A stretch of DNA of 64,000 nucleotides from Centroberyx gerrardi (GCF_048128805.1 NC_136015.1:22840745-22904744); one strand, 5' to 3'. Shown: positions 24,601 through 44,899, counted from the stretch's first letter. Numbers and translations are program-made. Notes: generated by a model not told the origin, from the letters alone.

Positions 24601-26727
24601 GAGATAATATATCACCGTGCAACAATAATAATACGGCTTTTGAAATTAAATGTCTATATTCTTACTTATTGGCACTTTAACCCAGCCTGGACTACTATCC
24701 CCCCCATTAGCTGCAGCTCCAGCCAGTACAGATGATGCGTGGGGTTCGCCTGCTCCCCCCTCAGACTCCGCCCCCTCTAGTGACCCCTTTGGAGACGGGG
24801 CGTCTAAAACCAACGCTGCTAGCACTGACCCTTGGGGTGCGCCAAGCAATGCACCTAGCAACGGCACAGGTATGTCAAACTTTAAATCCTGTCTGGGTGT
24901 ATGTTTCAGTGATCCATCCATCTATCCATCCATCAGTGAATAACAGTAAAGGCTTATCATCTGTTTCATACTCAATGCTGCTATGCTTTACTCTAATTTA
25001 AATCTACTTAATTAATCAATCAATTCAGTAGTCTGCTTAATTTTGTGCTTGTTTTTAATGGATAGCAGGTGCTTCCTTATAATGCCAGCTGACTGAATGC
25101 TTGGCTGAGAACGGTAACACTCCAAAATAAACTGTGTGTGCCTGTGTATGTGTGTGTGTTTGTGTATGAACACACACACTTGTGCTTGCTTACCTTTAAG
25201 CTCATTTGCATGTGACCCCTTCATCCTGTTTCTCCATTTCATCTTCCATCTTCCCATCAATCAGCTGCCTCCTACCGACTTTAATCAATTAACCTTCTCT
25301 TCCGCTCTGTTCTCTCTTTCCCCCCTCCTCGGCCCGGGCCCGCCCCCCACCAATAGAAAACGCCTTTTAGAGTAGAATTGGACCTTTATTTCATTCACAG
25401 GAAAGCGAACAGCGCGGGAAGAGGAGACGTCTAGGAAGGCCGCAGCGTTCCTGGGCTCTGCCGGAGCGTCGCTGGTCGACTTGGACTCTCTCTTCTCCTC
25501 GAACCCCAAACCCAAACAACCCCCCCTCATCAGCACGCTCGCCCCCCAGACACAAGCCACCGGTAAGGAGAGGTAGAGGGAGGAGACGCTACACCCCTTC
25601 TAAATAGACCTGGGGCGAAAATACCAAGGTTTCAAATGCTTGAATTATCTTGAGGTGCGCTTGATTCGACAGACAAATCACTCGTGAGATACTAAAAATC
25701 AACCACTCGTTTTTCAAGTATTTCAAATGCATTCGACTGCTGTTTTGCTCAAGTCTTCAGTCCAGAGAGAGAGAGAGAGAAGGTAGAGACAGAGTAGAGA
25801 CTATGACAAATATATATTTCTCAATAGGTTTGTATGAAAAGCTTGTTGTGATTATGTGTTCTGCCTAGCCATCCCTCCCCCTGTGATCCCACCGTAGTGC
25901 ATAGCTGTTGTTATGTGTGTGTGTGTGTACAGTGTGTGTGAGCATCAGTGAACTATTGTTATTAACCCCTCTGTAGAGACTAGTGCATATTAACCCGTGG
26001 AGATGTAACTCTTCTCATCCCTCTCTCTGCTCTGCTTTGCTACGTTCTCTCTGTCGGAATGCTTCGTACTGTAAACCCCTCCTCCCTCCTTCCTCATCTC
26101 CTTCCCTCGATCCCTCCTCCTCCTAACTTCCCAGGTGTTTTGAAGGCCACAGCCATGGCTTGTGGCCCTGTGGTCAGATCCATGCCTGTTGCAGGGGCGT
26201 CCCTCCTCCCCGCAACAACATCACCCCTACCCTCCGGTCCCTTTGGCTCCATCCCTGGCTCCTCCTGTGGCGCGCCCCGTCCCAATTTTGGAGCCCCTAA
26301 TTTTGGAGCCCCCAATTCCTCCATGGGAGCTCCCCTATTTCAGCTACCGTCCAGTCCCATAGGAATGTCTCATTCTGGCCTAAATATGCCTGTAGTGGCT
26401 CCTCCATGTTTAGGAACCGGAATGGTACAGTCCACTCCTATGGGTGGGATTCCTCCAATGGGACTTAACATGAATCCCTCCTGTGTGGGAGTGGGAATGA
26501 TGCAGTCTGGATCTATGGGGGGGAATCCTCTGATGGCTCCCCCCTATTTGGGAATGGGAATGGCACAGCCCAGTTTCATTGGAGGGAATCCTCAGGCAGG
26601 AGCGGTTCACCTGGGAGGATCCACCGCCCCGGCGGGAGGTGGGGTCCCCCTGCAGCCCCTGCAGCCCCTGCACCCCTCGCTGCTGGGTGACACCGCTCAC
26701 GCAAACAACAATCCATTCCTCTTCTGA
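18731..26727 (+). CDS. Epsin-family endocytic adaptor with ENTH domain and expanded DPF array, 9 coding exons, complete
   Basis: Epsins bend PI(4,5)P2 membranes and link AP-2, clathrin and EH-domain proteins. Coding exons: 18731-18799, 19718-19873, 20399-20527, 21046-21166, 21644-21819, 22991-24131, 24711-24869, 25401-25562, 26135-26727. All use GT/AG and sum to 2706 nt (901 aa); mammalian epsins are about 550-650 aa. ENTH (about 1-150) keeps the lipid-contact residues R7, R8, K11, R25, N30 and the block EVKVREATSNDPWG; it is one residue shorter before NWRH. Exon 6 and the next exon carry 25 DPF and 6 DPW motifs from about residue 270 to 640. A clathrin box LVDLD lies at 675-679, and a single NPF at 897-899 ends the protein (NNPFLF). 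I find no ubiquitin-interacting motif in the usual place after ENTH. The ENTH sequence is divergent from EPN1, EPN2 and EPN3 as I recall them, so no symbol is given. Confidence 0.92.
21985..22130 (+). mobile_element. tRNA-derived SINE, copy 1
   Basis: Has a B-box-like GGTTCAATACC near the head, gagcaagacattgaac in the middle and a tail of the form gataagagcttc...cctaaaatgtaaatg. It lies in epsin intron 5. A sister copy is at 54095-54245. Confidence 0.6.
22239..22905 (-). mobile_element. LINE 3' fragment with reverse-transcriptase ORF tail
   Basis: On the minus strand an open frame (22566-22895) encodes LQITLNKAARMVLRCGF... and ...FIFRTVKLWNSLQ, the sort of C-terminal tail that follows reverse transcriptase in non-LTR elements. 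A 3' UTR and an (AAATC)n-type tail at 22239-22259 follow. 5'-truncated and dead; it sits in epsin intron 5 in the opposite orientation. Confidence 0.65.
22991..24131 (+). other. Large epsin exon encoding the DPF/DPW motif array
   Basis: This 1141-nt exon encodes 24 DPF and 5 DPW motifs in about 380 residues. The spacing is irregular (10-13 residues) at first, becomes a strict 8-residue period (DDPFNTPK-type) in the middle, then about 14 residues (PPKEDPFTAPTT-type). DPF and DPW are ligands for the AP-2 alpha appendage. An acidic run of seven Glu and a run of eight Thr precede the array. Confidence 0.9.
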
Positions 26728-27212
26728 CAACCTGACACATAATCTCTCTTATCAAACATCTGTATGTCCAAGTGTTTAAAGAAAAAGCATTTAAGCTCTG
26801 GATTTTCATACACATAATGAAGTAAAAGCAGCCAGCTTCTCAGCTTGCCTCCCTCCTGTCCTTGATATCTAGACCCGTCCAGTCAATATTACATTTAAAT
26901 GTATGCAGCAAATATGTAAAAGAAACTGTGTGAGGAACAACTTGTATTGGGAACAAAATACTTGGTTCAGACAATTTTCAGTTTGCTTTTTTTTGTGTAA
27001 GTGTAAGAAATGGAGACTTCATAAGTGACATAATATTTTCCCATGGCTAAGTGAGAGCCGGTTTTCGCATCATCCAGTCCTCGATGAGGGCAAGTTGGTT
27101 TGGGTTGAGAGTGAGAGTCGGTGTGGAAATAATGAAGGATGACCAGTTATCTGAGTGTTTCTGTTGTGTGATTCTGTTTGTGTGCGGTTCCAGTCCTCCT
27201 TCTAAAGAGGAG

Positions 27213-27611
27213 CACTGCAAAAAAGACAAGCTGTCCAGTGATTTTATCTTGTTTCCAGACCTATCAAGCTCATTTCATCATATTTTTAGTCAAATTATCT
27301 CCCTGCACTGGCAGATAATCTTGCTGTTTTCAATAAATTCCACTTGATTCATGCCAATATGACTTCTTTCAAGAAATCATCATAAAACAATTAAGAAAAT
27401 CTTGAAACAAGAAACTTTCTCCAAGGCAATTTCACTTTTAAGTAAATGTCCTGAAACAAGTTACATTCTCCTGAGAAAAAAGTCAAATTTGTTGAAAACT
27501 GTAAAATGATCTGCCAGTGGAGTAAGATGATTTCACTAAAAAAAAATCTTAAAATAAGCTTGATAAGTTTGGATACAAAATAACTTGACAGGTTTGTCAG
27601 TTTTTGCAGTG
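27213..27611. mobile_element. MITE with CACTGCAAAAA inverted ends
   Basis: CACTGCAAAAA at the left and TTTTTGCAGTG at the right form perfect 11-bp termini. The inner arms are also partly complementary (gcttgataagttt against acctatcaagctc). Flanks agaggag and agagcag suggest a decayed target duplication. It lies in the likely epsin 3' UTR. Confidence 0.65.
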
Positions 27612-27698
27612 AGAGCAGTGTAAAACAATTACAGAATTAATCTGGAAAATACATTACTGTAGGTTTGTAGGATTGCATTGTGTGTGTACATGGGCGAA

Positions 27699-27805
<107 letters not shown>

Positions 27806-29049
27806 ACCAATGCGTGTATGTATTGTGTCTTGTGTAAATGGTGGAAGTAATCACAGATGAACCTTGAAATATATACTGTATATCAGAGTGTTACAATCAT
27901 GAGTAATTATTTATTGATCTATTTATTGATTGATTTATTACTTGATTATTTATTAGTTTATTTGTTTATGCAGCGCTTGGCTTCCAACAGATGTAATTGA
28001 AACAAGAGAAGTTCAGGTCACATTCCTCGCCATGTCATTTGTCGTTGTACGCGATCAGACAGATTGACCTGAAGGTTACAGTCACACATGACCACAATGT
28101 GATTGGCTGTTTTTTGTTTAAGAACTGATTTGATTGGATGATGCACATGGGGATCCTGCTGCATTATCAATCAGCCCAATAACCAATGGTGGCTTTATCC
28201 TCTGCTGTTTAGGTTCGTAGTTGTTTTTGGATTCATTCTGTAATTTAATGTGCTCTCTGTATCTCCTGGCATTAGAGAAGAAACAGAAGTGTATTATTGT
28301 ATTAAATTTAGCTGTAGGCTAAATAAAAACCGAATTTGAACATATCATTTTCTTTCATGTGCATGCTGTCTGATCTGATCATCCTGTGTGAGCGTATGTG
28401 TGTGTGTATCTGCCCTTTACATCTATCTTAATGCGTGAGTGAAATGAAATATTTGGTCAAATACTTGTATGAAAAGGCAACGCACAGTATGTAGACGTGA
28501 TCTTTGGAATTATAAGGTTCTATCTTATCTGTCATTTTGGTTGAAAACTAGCGATATCACAACTACAGATAGATCTAGATTTTTGAAAATGTTTAACTGG
28601 GTACATATTGACAGTAAAAGGATTATATCTGTTTTGTTCAATAAATCAAAATCACCCTGAAAGAAAACAGAACCATCTACTTCCAAGACTTCATCACGCA
28701 GTTTTGACCAGTTGGTGTTCTTTGTGTTTTCTGGGCCTGTTCAGATCTCAGAACATCTTACACGTGTTTTCATCTCCTTTTTAAATGTGATCTTTGATGG
28801 GGAAAATGGACTGGAAGACACTCGAGTTTAACTTGTAGGAATTATAGTAGAGATGAATCATTATGATGACTTGTCCATATAGCTAATTATTACTCTGATT
28901 TAATTTTGTATGAAAGCAAATGACTTTATTTTACTGTGTATTTAAATTTGAGGCTGTGTTGTAAACTGTGACGGTACACATTTGAGAAATAAAATGATTC
29001 AATAAGTGAAACTGTTGTATCTCTGACATGTAGTTTTGACAATCTACAG

Positions 29050-29331
29050 CAGTGATTCTCAACCTTTTTCATATAAAGAACCCCTAATTTAGTCCACATT
29101 AGAGCCACAGACCCCCATTTGATGAGATTTTGTCTCTCGGACCCAAATCTGAGAATATTTTTATTGTTAGATATGATTTTGTCCAGAATTTCATGAAGGA
29201 AGGAATGAGAATTGTGTTAACTTCTTGTAAATTAAATAATGAAGTTTAACAATTCATCAATTTCCTGGGGACCCCCTGGAACACCCTCAAGGACCCCTGG
29301 TGGTCCCCGGACCCCACATTGAGAACCACTG
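29050..29331 (+). mobile_element. hAT-type MITE family H1, copy 1
   Basis: Starts CAGTGATTCTCAACC and ends TTGAGAACCACTG, with a perfect 8-bp duplication atctacag at 29042-29049 and 29332-29339. Non-coding, 282 bp. Confidence 0.88.
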
Positions 29332-29492
29332 ATCTACAGAATTAAAGTCTATCCTCATAGTCTTCAATGTATTTGCTTCTTATCAGGCATGTTTCAGTTC
29401 CAGTATTTTGATGGAAGTGTAGCTGCAGTTTGTGAATTCATTGGAATTCTTATAAATTCAATTCTTTTTTGCTTACTATTACCACAAGAGGG

Positions 29493-29538
<46 letters not shown>
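29493..29538. repeat. (AC)n microsatellite between two H1 copies
   Basis: About 23 AC units, 13 bp from the left end of H1 copy 2. Confidence 0.9.
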
Positions 29539-29539
<1 letters not shown>

Positions 29540-29550
29540 ATATTGTAGTC

Positions 29551-29872
29551 CAGTGATTCTCAACCTTTTTCATATTAAGGACCCCTAATTTAGTCCATAT
29601 TAAGACCACGGACCCCATTTGATGAGATTTTGACTCTCGGACCCGAATCTGAGAATATTTTTATACAATTTTGTCCAGAATCTCATGACTGTCTGTATTG
29701 TAGGTAGAGAGATAACAGTGAAACTATCATCAAAACAGTCATTCTTCTACATTCTCTAATTGTGTTCACTTCTTGTAAATGAAATAATGAAGTTTAACAA
29801 TTCATCAATTTGCTGGGGACCCCCTGGAACCCCCTCAAGGGTGGTCCTCGGACCCCATGTTGAGAACCACTG
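29551..29872 (+). mobile_element. hAT-type MITE family H1, copy 2
   Basis: Same ends as copy 1 (CAGTGATTCTCAACC ... TTGAGAACCACTG). Target duplication ttgtagtc at 29543-29550 and ttctagtc at 29873-29880, 7 of 8 matching. Longer than copy 1 by an internal stretch around 29680-29755. Confidence 0.85.
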
Positions 29873-31237
29873 TTCTAGTCAATCACTCAGGAAACTGCCT
29901 GATTCTTAACAGTAACATCTCACCAGTCCAGATGAAAGCACTCTTAAATCTCTTTTATCAACTATCTTTCGAGAAAGACCATACATGTTCTACAAAACTG
30001 TCCCTGGTTAAATAAAGGCTAAAAAAGTAATTTTCCACTCGTTTCTATGGCATTGTGTTAAAGTGAAACCATGTTGGTATGACATAATGCAACACCCTTT
30101 CTAAACTTATTCACACTCACTTTCCACTGGATCCTGAGTTACATCTTATAGGGAACTTCACTAATATTAGCGAAAATCTTCTACAATGAAAATGAAATGT
30201 CTAGATATCGCTCTTTGCGTGGCCAAAAGATGCTTTGCAGTAAGACGGAAGTCTAATTGTCATTTCTCAGCTGGACTTTGGCTCTCAGAGGAGTGAGCTG
30301 GAGGTCACTAGAGAATCGGGTGAGGAGGGCAGGAAATTTAGGACCGACTGTTGAGCCGGATGTGACTGGGGATTCCCCCCTTCACAGCTTACTGACTAGA
30401 AGAAAAAAAAAGGAGATTGGGAATTTGGTGTGATAAGTCAGCCTGTTACACTCGGACAAATCAGTCAGTTGTGTATTTTTTGACACTTTGATTTCACAGT
30501 GTTCAGTTCTCACTTCCAATCACTTTGGATTGTTTGTGTGGAAAACAACTCAGGATGAGAGAGTGGCAGTTGGACAGTTTATTCAATCTGCTGGTTGGGA
30601 GCCAAGGAACTCAAAATCTGGACGATTACACAGAGTTTTATAGTGTTGAATATTCATGATTATGTTTTCCATTATGTCTTTTACATTTCTTCCTCAACAT
30701 TTAGAAAAGATGGCTGTTGTAATGTAATGACAGCTAACAGCTTTGATCGAAGCTGCTTACTTCTACTCCTTACTTCCCCCAAAAGTTCTGGATCCATTCT
30801 TGGTCATAATAATTGCATTTCTTTATTCTTTTAACTTTAACACGTGTTGTTAGAAAGTTAGCTAACGCATTCTTATTTACAGGAAGCAACATACAGAATA
30901 GCAGTTCCCCATTCTTGGCCTCCACAACAACTTTTCTGTCTCGGACTTGTCTTGATCTTATTCACCCATCGCTGGATGTTGGCTCAAGTTTTTCTCCACA
31001 GCACTACAAACGATTTAATGGATTACACCTGTGTATAAGATGTAATGGACCTCAACCTTCTATGCATTGATTAGTCAAAATCCTACACATTGATTAGCTG
31101 GATGTTGAAGGGTTTGGTACAGATCTCAAATAGATCTATATCTCTGCTGATCCTTACGAAACTCCTTAAGACTCGACTAACGTTGGTCTTGATTACAGCC
31201 ACTGCTGCCCACTCTGCAGTTCCAGCAGCTGGTGATC

Positions 31238-31845
31238 AAGGGTGTGAACCTACAGTTTGTTTTCTTTGGTCTGAATCAAAGTGGAAAAGTTTACTTTGTT
31301 GCATTTTTGTATTTGGTTTGTTTAGGTTCAAAGGTTCAAACTGCAAGTGAACCAGGGTGTGTAAACAAAAGTCACATGACTCACAAGTAGCTCGTTTATT
31401 GGACAGAGTTTTGGTAACATGTCATCCTTCCTGGTTAGAGATTCAAAACAAATCTGATTCCAGTCTCTGTAACTTTAACTGAGCATGATGGACTTGTCTG
31501 TCTCTTCTTCTGTGGTGTTCATACCAGTTAAGAACACAGGAAGAAATAGCTGAATATGAGCATCAGTCCAGATTTCATTTTGTTCTGCTCGGCTTTCCAA
31601 GCATGAGGAACTGCTGGCTGTCAACATCCGTCTCCTTCTACCCATAATCCCCTGCATTTTGGAGTGGGTTCCTGTGGTTGGTTGGATTACTTTCTAACTC
31701 TCATTTTCAGGCATCTCGGTGACGTTATTTGGTGCCACCAGAGTTCGAATGGCATCGTTCTCACCTGCCCGGATGAGCCAAACTAAAGGAGTAAACGCTC
31801 CAGAATTTGAATAAACCGCTCCAAACATTGCTTCTCTAACCACTA
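31238..31845 (-). mobile_element. Dispersed repeat family R1, copy 2 (inverted)
   Basis: Reverse complement of the 14144-14690 family with the same landmarks. It carries extra sequence around 31690-31790 (with ggtgccaccagagttcgaatgg) that is missing from copy 1. Confidence 0.65.
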
Positions 31846-31865
31846 CGCCAGTGAGTTTCAAAATC

Positions 31866-32103
31866 ACCATTATTTCATTTACAAGAAGCTAACACAATTA
31901 GAGAATGTAGAAGAATGACTATTTTCAATGCTATCTCTCTACCTACAATACAGATATGGGATTCTGGACAAAATCATAAAATCTAACAATAAAAATATTC
32001 TCAGATTTGGGTCCGAGAGACAAAATCTCATCAAATGGGGGTCCGTGGCCCTAATGTGGACTAAATTAGGGGTCCTCAATATGGAAAAGGTTGAGAATCA
32101 CTG
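31866..32103 (-). mobile_element. hAT-type MITE family H1, copy 3 (inverted, truncated)
   Basis: The right edge, GGTTGAGAATCACTG ending at 32103, is the complement of the H1 left end. The other end is missing, so the copy lost one terminus by deletion. Confidence 0.75.
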
Positions 32104-32373
32104 CACTACCCCCCTATTCATTTGTCCTCTTCCCTAAATCGTGTCTGTGCTGCTTGGTGTTTAGAGGGGTAGAACAGCAGAGAACAGCGCAGACCATGAG
32201 AGCAGAACCAATGCGGGTCTCATCTGTCACACTCATCCCAGGCCAAGCTGTCCCATACCATGCTGTCAAATTAATCACTATAGGAGGACTAGGCACGGGG
32301 GTCATGGCTTTACTGAGAGGCAGAGAGCAAGGGAGGTTACGAGTGAGAGAGAAGGAGAGATGAAGAAAGCCGA

Positions 32374-32409
<36 letters not shown>

Positions 32410-33115
32410 GACACAGTATAGGGAGCAAAGGGGAGGGAAAGGAACAGATGGACTTGTGAGGATTAGAGGGAAATCTGGGTGGGTTTGTGATGGAAACTGA
32501 CCCAAGACGGAGAGTGGAGGAATGAAGGGAGTGTGGCGTGTAAGGTGAAGGAAAGTAGGATCCCTGTTTGGCGGAGAGGTGAATGGCAAAACCAGAGATA
32601 GAGAGAGACAGAGAGAAAGCGTGTCAGAGTCTCCGGGGGCCAAAAAAACGGTAAGTGGAGTCTTCAGATTTTTCTTCTTTGTGTAAAGAGCAGCTGGAAA
32701 TGAAAGCGCTTTTAAATCACATACAGAAGGGAAAGATTTCAGCTCATTATAGCGAGATGCCATGACAACAATTATGCAAATAGCACAGGAAAAGCAATAG
32801 ACCTCAACTCTCAGTCATCTTTAAAGTGGAAATGCCATGGATTTCTCTTCTAGTAGCGCTGAATCTCCTGCCATCGTAAAGATGTGTGGGTGGGATGGTT
32901 CACAGCTTTGTATCTTTCTTGGCTTTCCTCTCTCTGTATTTAGACCAGTAAAACAGGATTTACACCCTACATCTCTTCAGTAAAACCATTAAATATATAT
33001 TTTCCTGATGTGTGCTGCTATAGATCGAGTTCACTGGGTTCTCGCTGGCTCTTTTAAAAGCTCTTTGCCTGGGATCGGTTAATCGCTGTAAGCTTCAGCT
33101 GCTGATGACATGGAC

Positions 33116-33150
<35 letters not shown>

Positions 33151-33955
33151 CACACGTGTGTAAAAGTCGATCAGAACAATAACGGTGTCAGTCTCCCACC
33201 ATGGATTACAGTTTGCGTCATGAGTTGATTTGATGGAACGGATTAAACCTTAAACCTGATAATGAAAATAATAATTAGAATTTATTATTATAGTTATTTG
33301 ATAATTAAAATAACCCAGGCCAATGCATGGGAAGTCTTTGTAAATATGAAAAAGTATTCTGGCACAACTTGGCACCCACTGGCAAGGTGCAGGCAACACT
33401 GGAGAAGAGGTTCCAGCAACATTTGCAGTAGTGAGAACAATTATTTATTAGTAAAACCAACACCTTTCACCGCATGGCCGTCTTCAGGGTTTGTGGTTGT
33501 GGTTTCCTTCTTTGTCTTTGTAAATATACATTATGAAAAAATAAACATTATGATTTAGTCAAAACCAGTAGTTTCCAGCAACAAAAAAAGGTTTGATGAA
33601 GGCCAGACTATAGGCTGCATTGGTAAGTGTTACAGTAAATTCTTGCCAAGTGAAATAAAGGCATTTTAAATTTGGCATGTCTTGGACATTTTATTTTATT
33701 TTTTATTTCTGCTGGTATCTACTGGTTTTGACTGGATATACTGGCCTATTCTGACTCAGCTGTTACCAGGCGCCTGTCCATTCTAAATTAAGGAACTAAT
33801 GCAGCGCTTCTTCCCTTCTGATTGTGCATTTGACTGAGGATGAGGATGATCATGGCAATGATGATGATGATGATGATGATGATGATGGTGACAATAACAC
33901 TGACACTGACAATGAAATGAAGGCCATAAGTCAAGTTTACTTGTACAGCCCTTAA

Positions 33956-34213
33956 GATGAGATGAGATGAGATGAGATGAGGTGAGGTGAGGTGAGGTGA
34001 GATGAGGTGAGGTGAGGTGAGGTGAGGTGAGGTGAGGTGAGGTGAGGTGAGATGAGATGAGATGAGATGAGATGAGATGAGATGAAATGAGATGAGATGA
34101 GGTGAGATAAGATGAGATGAGATGAGGTGAGATGAGATGAGATGAAATGAGATGAGATGAGGTGAGATGAGATGAGATGAAATGAGATGAGATGAGATGA
34201 GATGAGATGAGAT
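33956..34213. repeat. Pentanucleotide array (GATGA/GGTGA)n
   Basis: About 51 units of 5 bp in blocks of GATGA and GGTGA with occasional AATGA and GATAA. It directly follows a retroposon-tail-like segment (aagtcaagtttacttgtaca). Confidence 0.95.
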
Positions 34214-34479
34214 TGCACTGAGGTGATAAGGTGCCACAGCAGTAATTGGTGGCATCAGTTATGACAATGCCACCAATGACTTCCACCAAAGGAAGTCAAG
34301 TACAGGAAAGGTAATAGAGCTTGGGTCAGCACATTATGAAAGAAAATAAATGGAAACGAAAAATGAAAATGAAAACGACACTGTCCAACCTCTGACCCTC
34401 AATGAGAACAAGGAAAAACTCCCATGAAAACCTCAAAACAGAGACCAAAATTCTTCCACCGATTACAATGACAGAACCA

Positions 34480-35780
34480 GTGACTCGACTTTTCTTCCAG
34501 ATGACTCTTAATCCTGATGACTTGCCTCTGTCTTCTTCCCTCGCCCCTCTTTGCTCTAGGTGGTCGGCCAGACGAAGACAAAGCACGAGAGTCAACGAGA
34601 GTCGGGGATTAAACCGCATCCACCTAACGCTGCAAGATTAAACGCAGATTATCGAGCCCGGAGGTAACCCCCCGAGACACCGGACTAATCACTCACATCT
34701 TCGCATCCCAATCCCTTCGCCGAGAGGTAGAAGAACAGGTCGGACAGCAAGATGTGCCCTAAGAGCAGGACAAAGCTGGCCGGGGACTGATTAAGTTTGC
34801 GAAATCCTCCAGTGAGATTTAGACGTTTATCTTCGACCCGAGCGGGAAGGAGCAACTGTCGGCTTTGAAAACACAACCGGAGCAGACACCAGTCCTTTGT
34901 GGCGGGAGTGGAAACATGGGATAGCGAGAAACAAGAGGAGAATGCGCGGACTCCGACGTCTCGCCTGGGTTGTTCCGTAACATCGGTTTGTGTGTTTTTT
35001 TACCCGAATCTAATTCTGATGAACTTTTACTTGGCTCTCCATTGCGACACTGACTTTTCTTTAACTGCATAATGAGAAGCCATTTGAGTGAGTGTGTTAG
35101 GGGCTGATACTGGGCCGGGGGAGAAAGGCCGAGTCTTCCTCCTCCTCCTCCTCCTCCTCCTCCTCCTCCTCGTCCCGCAACTTCTGCCCTACCCATCTGT
35201 CTCTCTCTTTGCTCTCTCGCCGCTGGTGATTAAATCTTTCTCCACTCCACTGCCCTCTGACCTCCAACACCACTTGCTGATCTACTGTCCTCTTGTCCTC
35301 CGTCTATCTGCCCCACCCCACTTCTTCTCATCCTCCCCTCTGACCCCTTTTTCCACTTCTCAAACAAACGCCCCTAATCCCCTTTCCTCGCTTTCTCTCT
35401 CTCTTCACCATCCTCCCCCCCACCCACCCCACTTCCATCAATCAATCTCACCCTCAACGTCACTTTTCCCTTCATCTTGACTTGTCACGGGAATCCCCCC
35501 CCCCCCCCCCCCCCCCCTCGCTGTTCTGATCCACATCCTGATTGGTCAACAGGAGGTGTCGCAGCCCTCCTCAGCTCTTTCACCCATTTTTGAACCACAG
35601 TCACCACCTATCACACCCCTTTTTGATCATCCCGTTTCTCCCCATCATACTTTCTGATTTCTCCCTCCTTTCGCTCCATTGAACCTCCACCTCTCCTCCA
35701 CCTCTCCTCCACCTCTCCTCCACCTCTCCTCCACCCACCCTGCTCTCTCCACCTCTCCTTCGCCTACTTTCTCCCTCCAG
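34480..35780 (+). other. Probable 5' UTR/promoter region of the GSG1-like gene
   Basis: CpG-containing sequence around 34560-34700 with a donor-like GAG|gtaacc near 34663, and a clear acceptor (tttctccctccag) ending at 35780 just before the start codon. Between them lie a CTC-rich run (35136-35172), a long pyrimidine tract and a 23-C run. A non-coding first exon in this region is inferred. Confidence 0.35.
35495..35517. repeat. Poly(C) run of 23
   Basis: Uninterrupted C homopolymer at the end of a pyrimidine-rich stretch upstream of the GSG1-like start. Exact length is prone to sequencing error. Confidence 0.9.
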
Positions 35781-35801
35781 CCACCAAGTCGACCGGCCAA
35801 G

Positions 35802-43526
<7,725 letters not shown>

Positions 43527-44870
43527 GACTGTGTGTGTGTGTGTGTGTGCGTGCGTGTGTGAGTGTGTGTGTGTGTGTGTGTGTGGGAAGGGGCAGGAGG
43601 TGGTGGCAGCCCCGACAGACCCTGTTGTGTCTACTTTATCATCTTGACGAGACTGGAATTATTGTTCTAAAGGCTATAAGACTTCTATTTACCTTCTATT
43701 AGCCTTTAGAATTTAATTAGAACCATATACTGTGATTTTAGGAATCTAGTTAGGATTTAGTTACACTAAAGCGGATCCCAGCAACTCTCTCAAGTAAACG
43801 TTAGGGCCTTTCAGGGCTTGGGAAGGAGGAAGGGAAGGAAGTAAGGAAAGGAAGGGCAGGTTATTCCTGTATCAAGACAGGATGTGATCCATGGGACAGC
43901 GAGTTCATTTCAGTTAAAGAAGAATACCGGCGTCATTTAGAGTTATATATCCATAACTTGCAGTACAACACCATACTTGATGTGACACTTACAATGTGTG
44001 ACAAAAGTGAATATGGGATGTTCAGTTAAATTGTTTGACACAGCTGGAAACTATTTTGGGGTGTAAGGAGATAACTGCAGAACAAATAACTAGGCTAAGA
44101 AGGGAGGTATATTATTCCACTGCAAATATGGTAAATGACATTTTACAGGATATTACCAACTGTTGAAATGGCAGCAGTAATAAAGACTGCGTACTGTTGT
44201 CAGACCAAACCACATATCTGCAAAAAGTATGTTTTTCACATATCAATTTGAAATTGTACAATGCTTTTTAATAGGTTTCAAGGGCCAAAATTCAACATAT
44301 AAATGACCATGTATACTTTTTGCTCTTGTGAGAAACAGAAAGATGCAGCAGCAATACTGCGACTTAAGGCCTTGCCAATATTGTCTACTGTAATTTCTAA
44401 TCTTTTGAAATACTGAAGTACTTTAATAATGTGAAAGACTGTGTCTGTTCTGCTGTATGTCACATAGTAAACATGTTAGGAGCGAGGCTGGATGGGCACA
44501 AAAACATGCAGGGGAAAAAACAACTGAAAATCAGTTTTTGTAATCCTATGCAACAAAGATGATCTTTTGTTTTTCCATGATTGTCCAGCAATATCAAATT
44601 TATTTCACTTTTATTTAAATCCAGCCTTCGATTGCTTCAGGGACGATGTGTGATTGTGAAAATGATTAAATCGTATGAGCAAGACAGCAAATCGAAATGT
44701 GTTGTTATTGCAGCTGTGGCAGTTTTATGGACAATTATATATGATAAGAAAACGATTGTGAAATCTGATATTACATCCTTTGTTTTTATTCTATTTAAGT
44801 TTGTATTAATGGATGAAAATCCTGTAATTGCTACTACTACTGCTGTCCTGATGGAAACTGTGGTAAGATG

Positions 44871-44876
44871 AATAAA
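44871..44876 (+). terminator. Candidate poly(A) signal of the GSG1-like gene
   Basis: AATAAA about 1.34 kb after the stop codon, followed by T/G-bearing sequence. The intervening 43527-44870 begins with two GT tracts and is otherwise AT-rich with no ORF resembling a known protein, as expected of a 3' UTR. Confidence 0.4.
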
Positions 44877-44899
44877 AGAGGCAAACTGGAACCACATTA

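Larger units (their letters stand above)
28346..34480. other. Intergenic interval between epsin and the GSG1-like gene
   Basis: Besides the listed H1 and R1 copies it holds GA-rich stretches (32340-32640, with (AG)n at 32381-32406), a GT tract (33120-33146), a GAT tract near 33860 and a pentanucleotide array. No coding exon was recognised. Confidence 0.5.

Noticed and set aside
33783-34289. Antisense ISSHLISSHL-type frames
   Set aside because: Translation of the GATGA/GGTGA pentanucleotide array in three frames.
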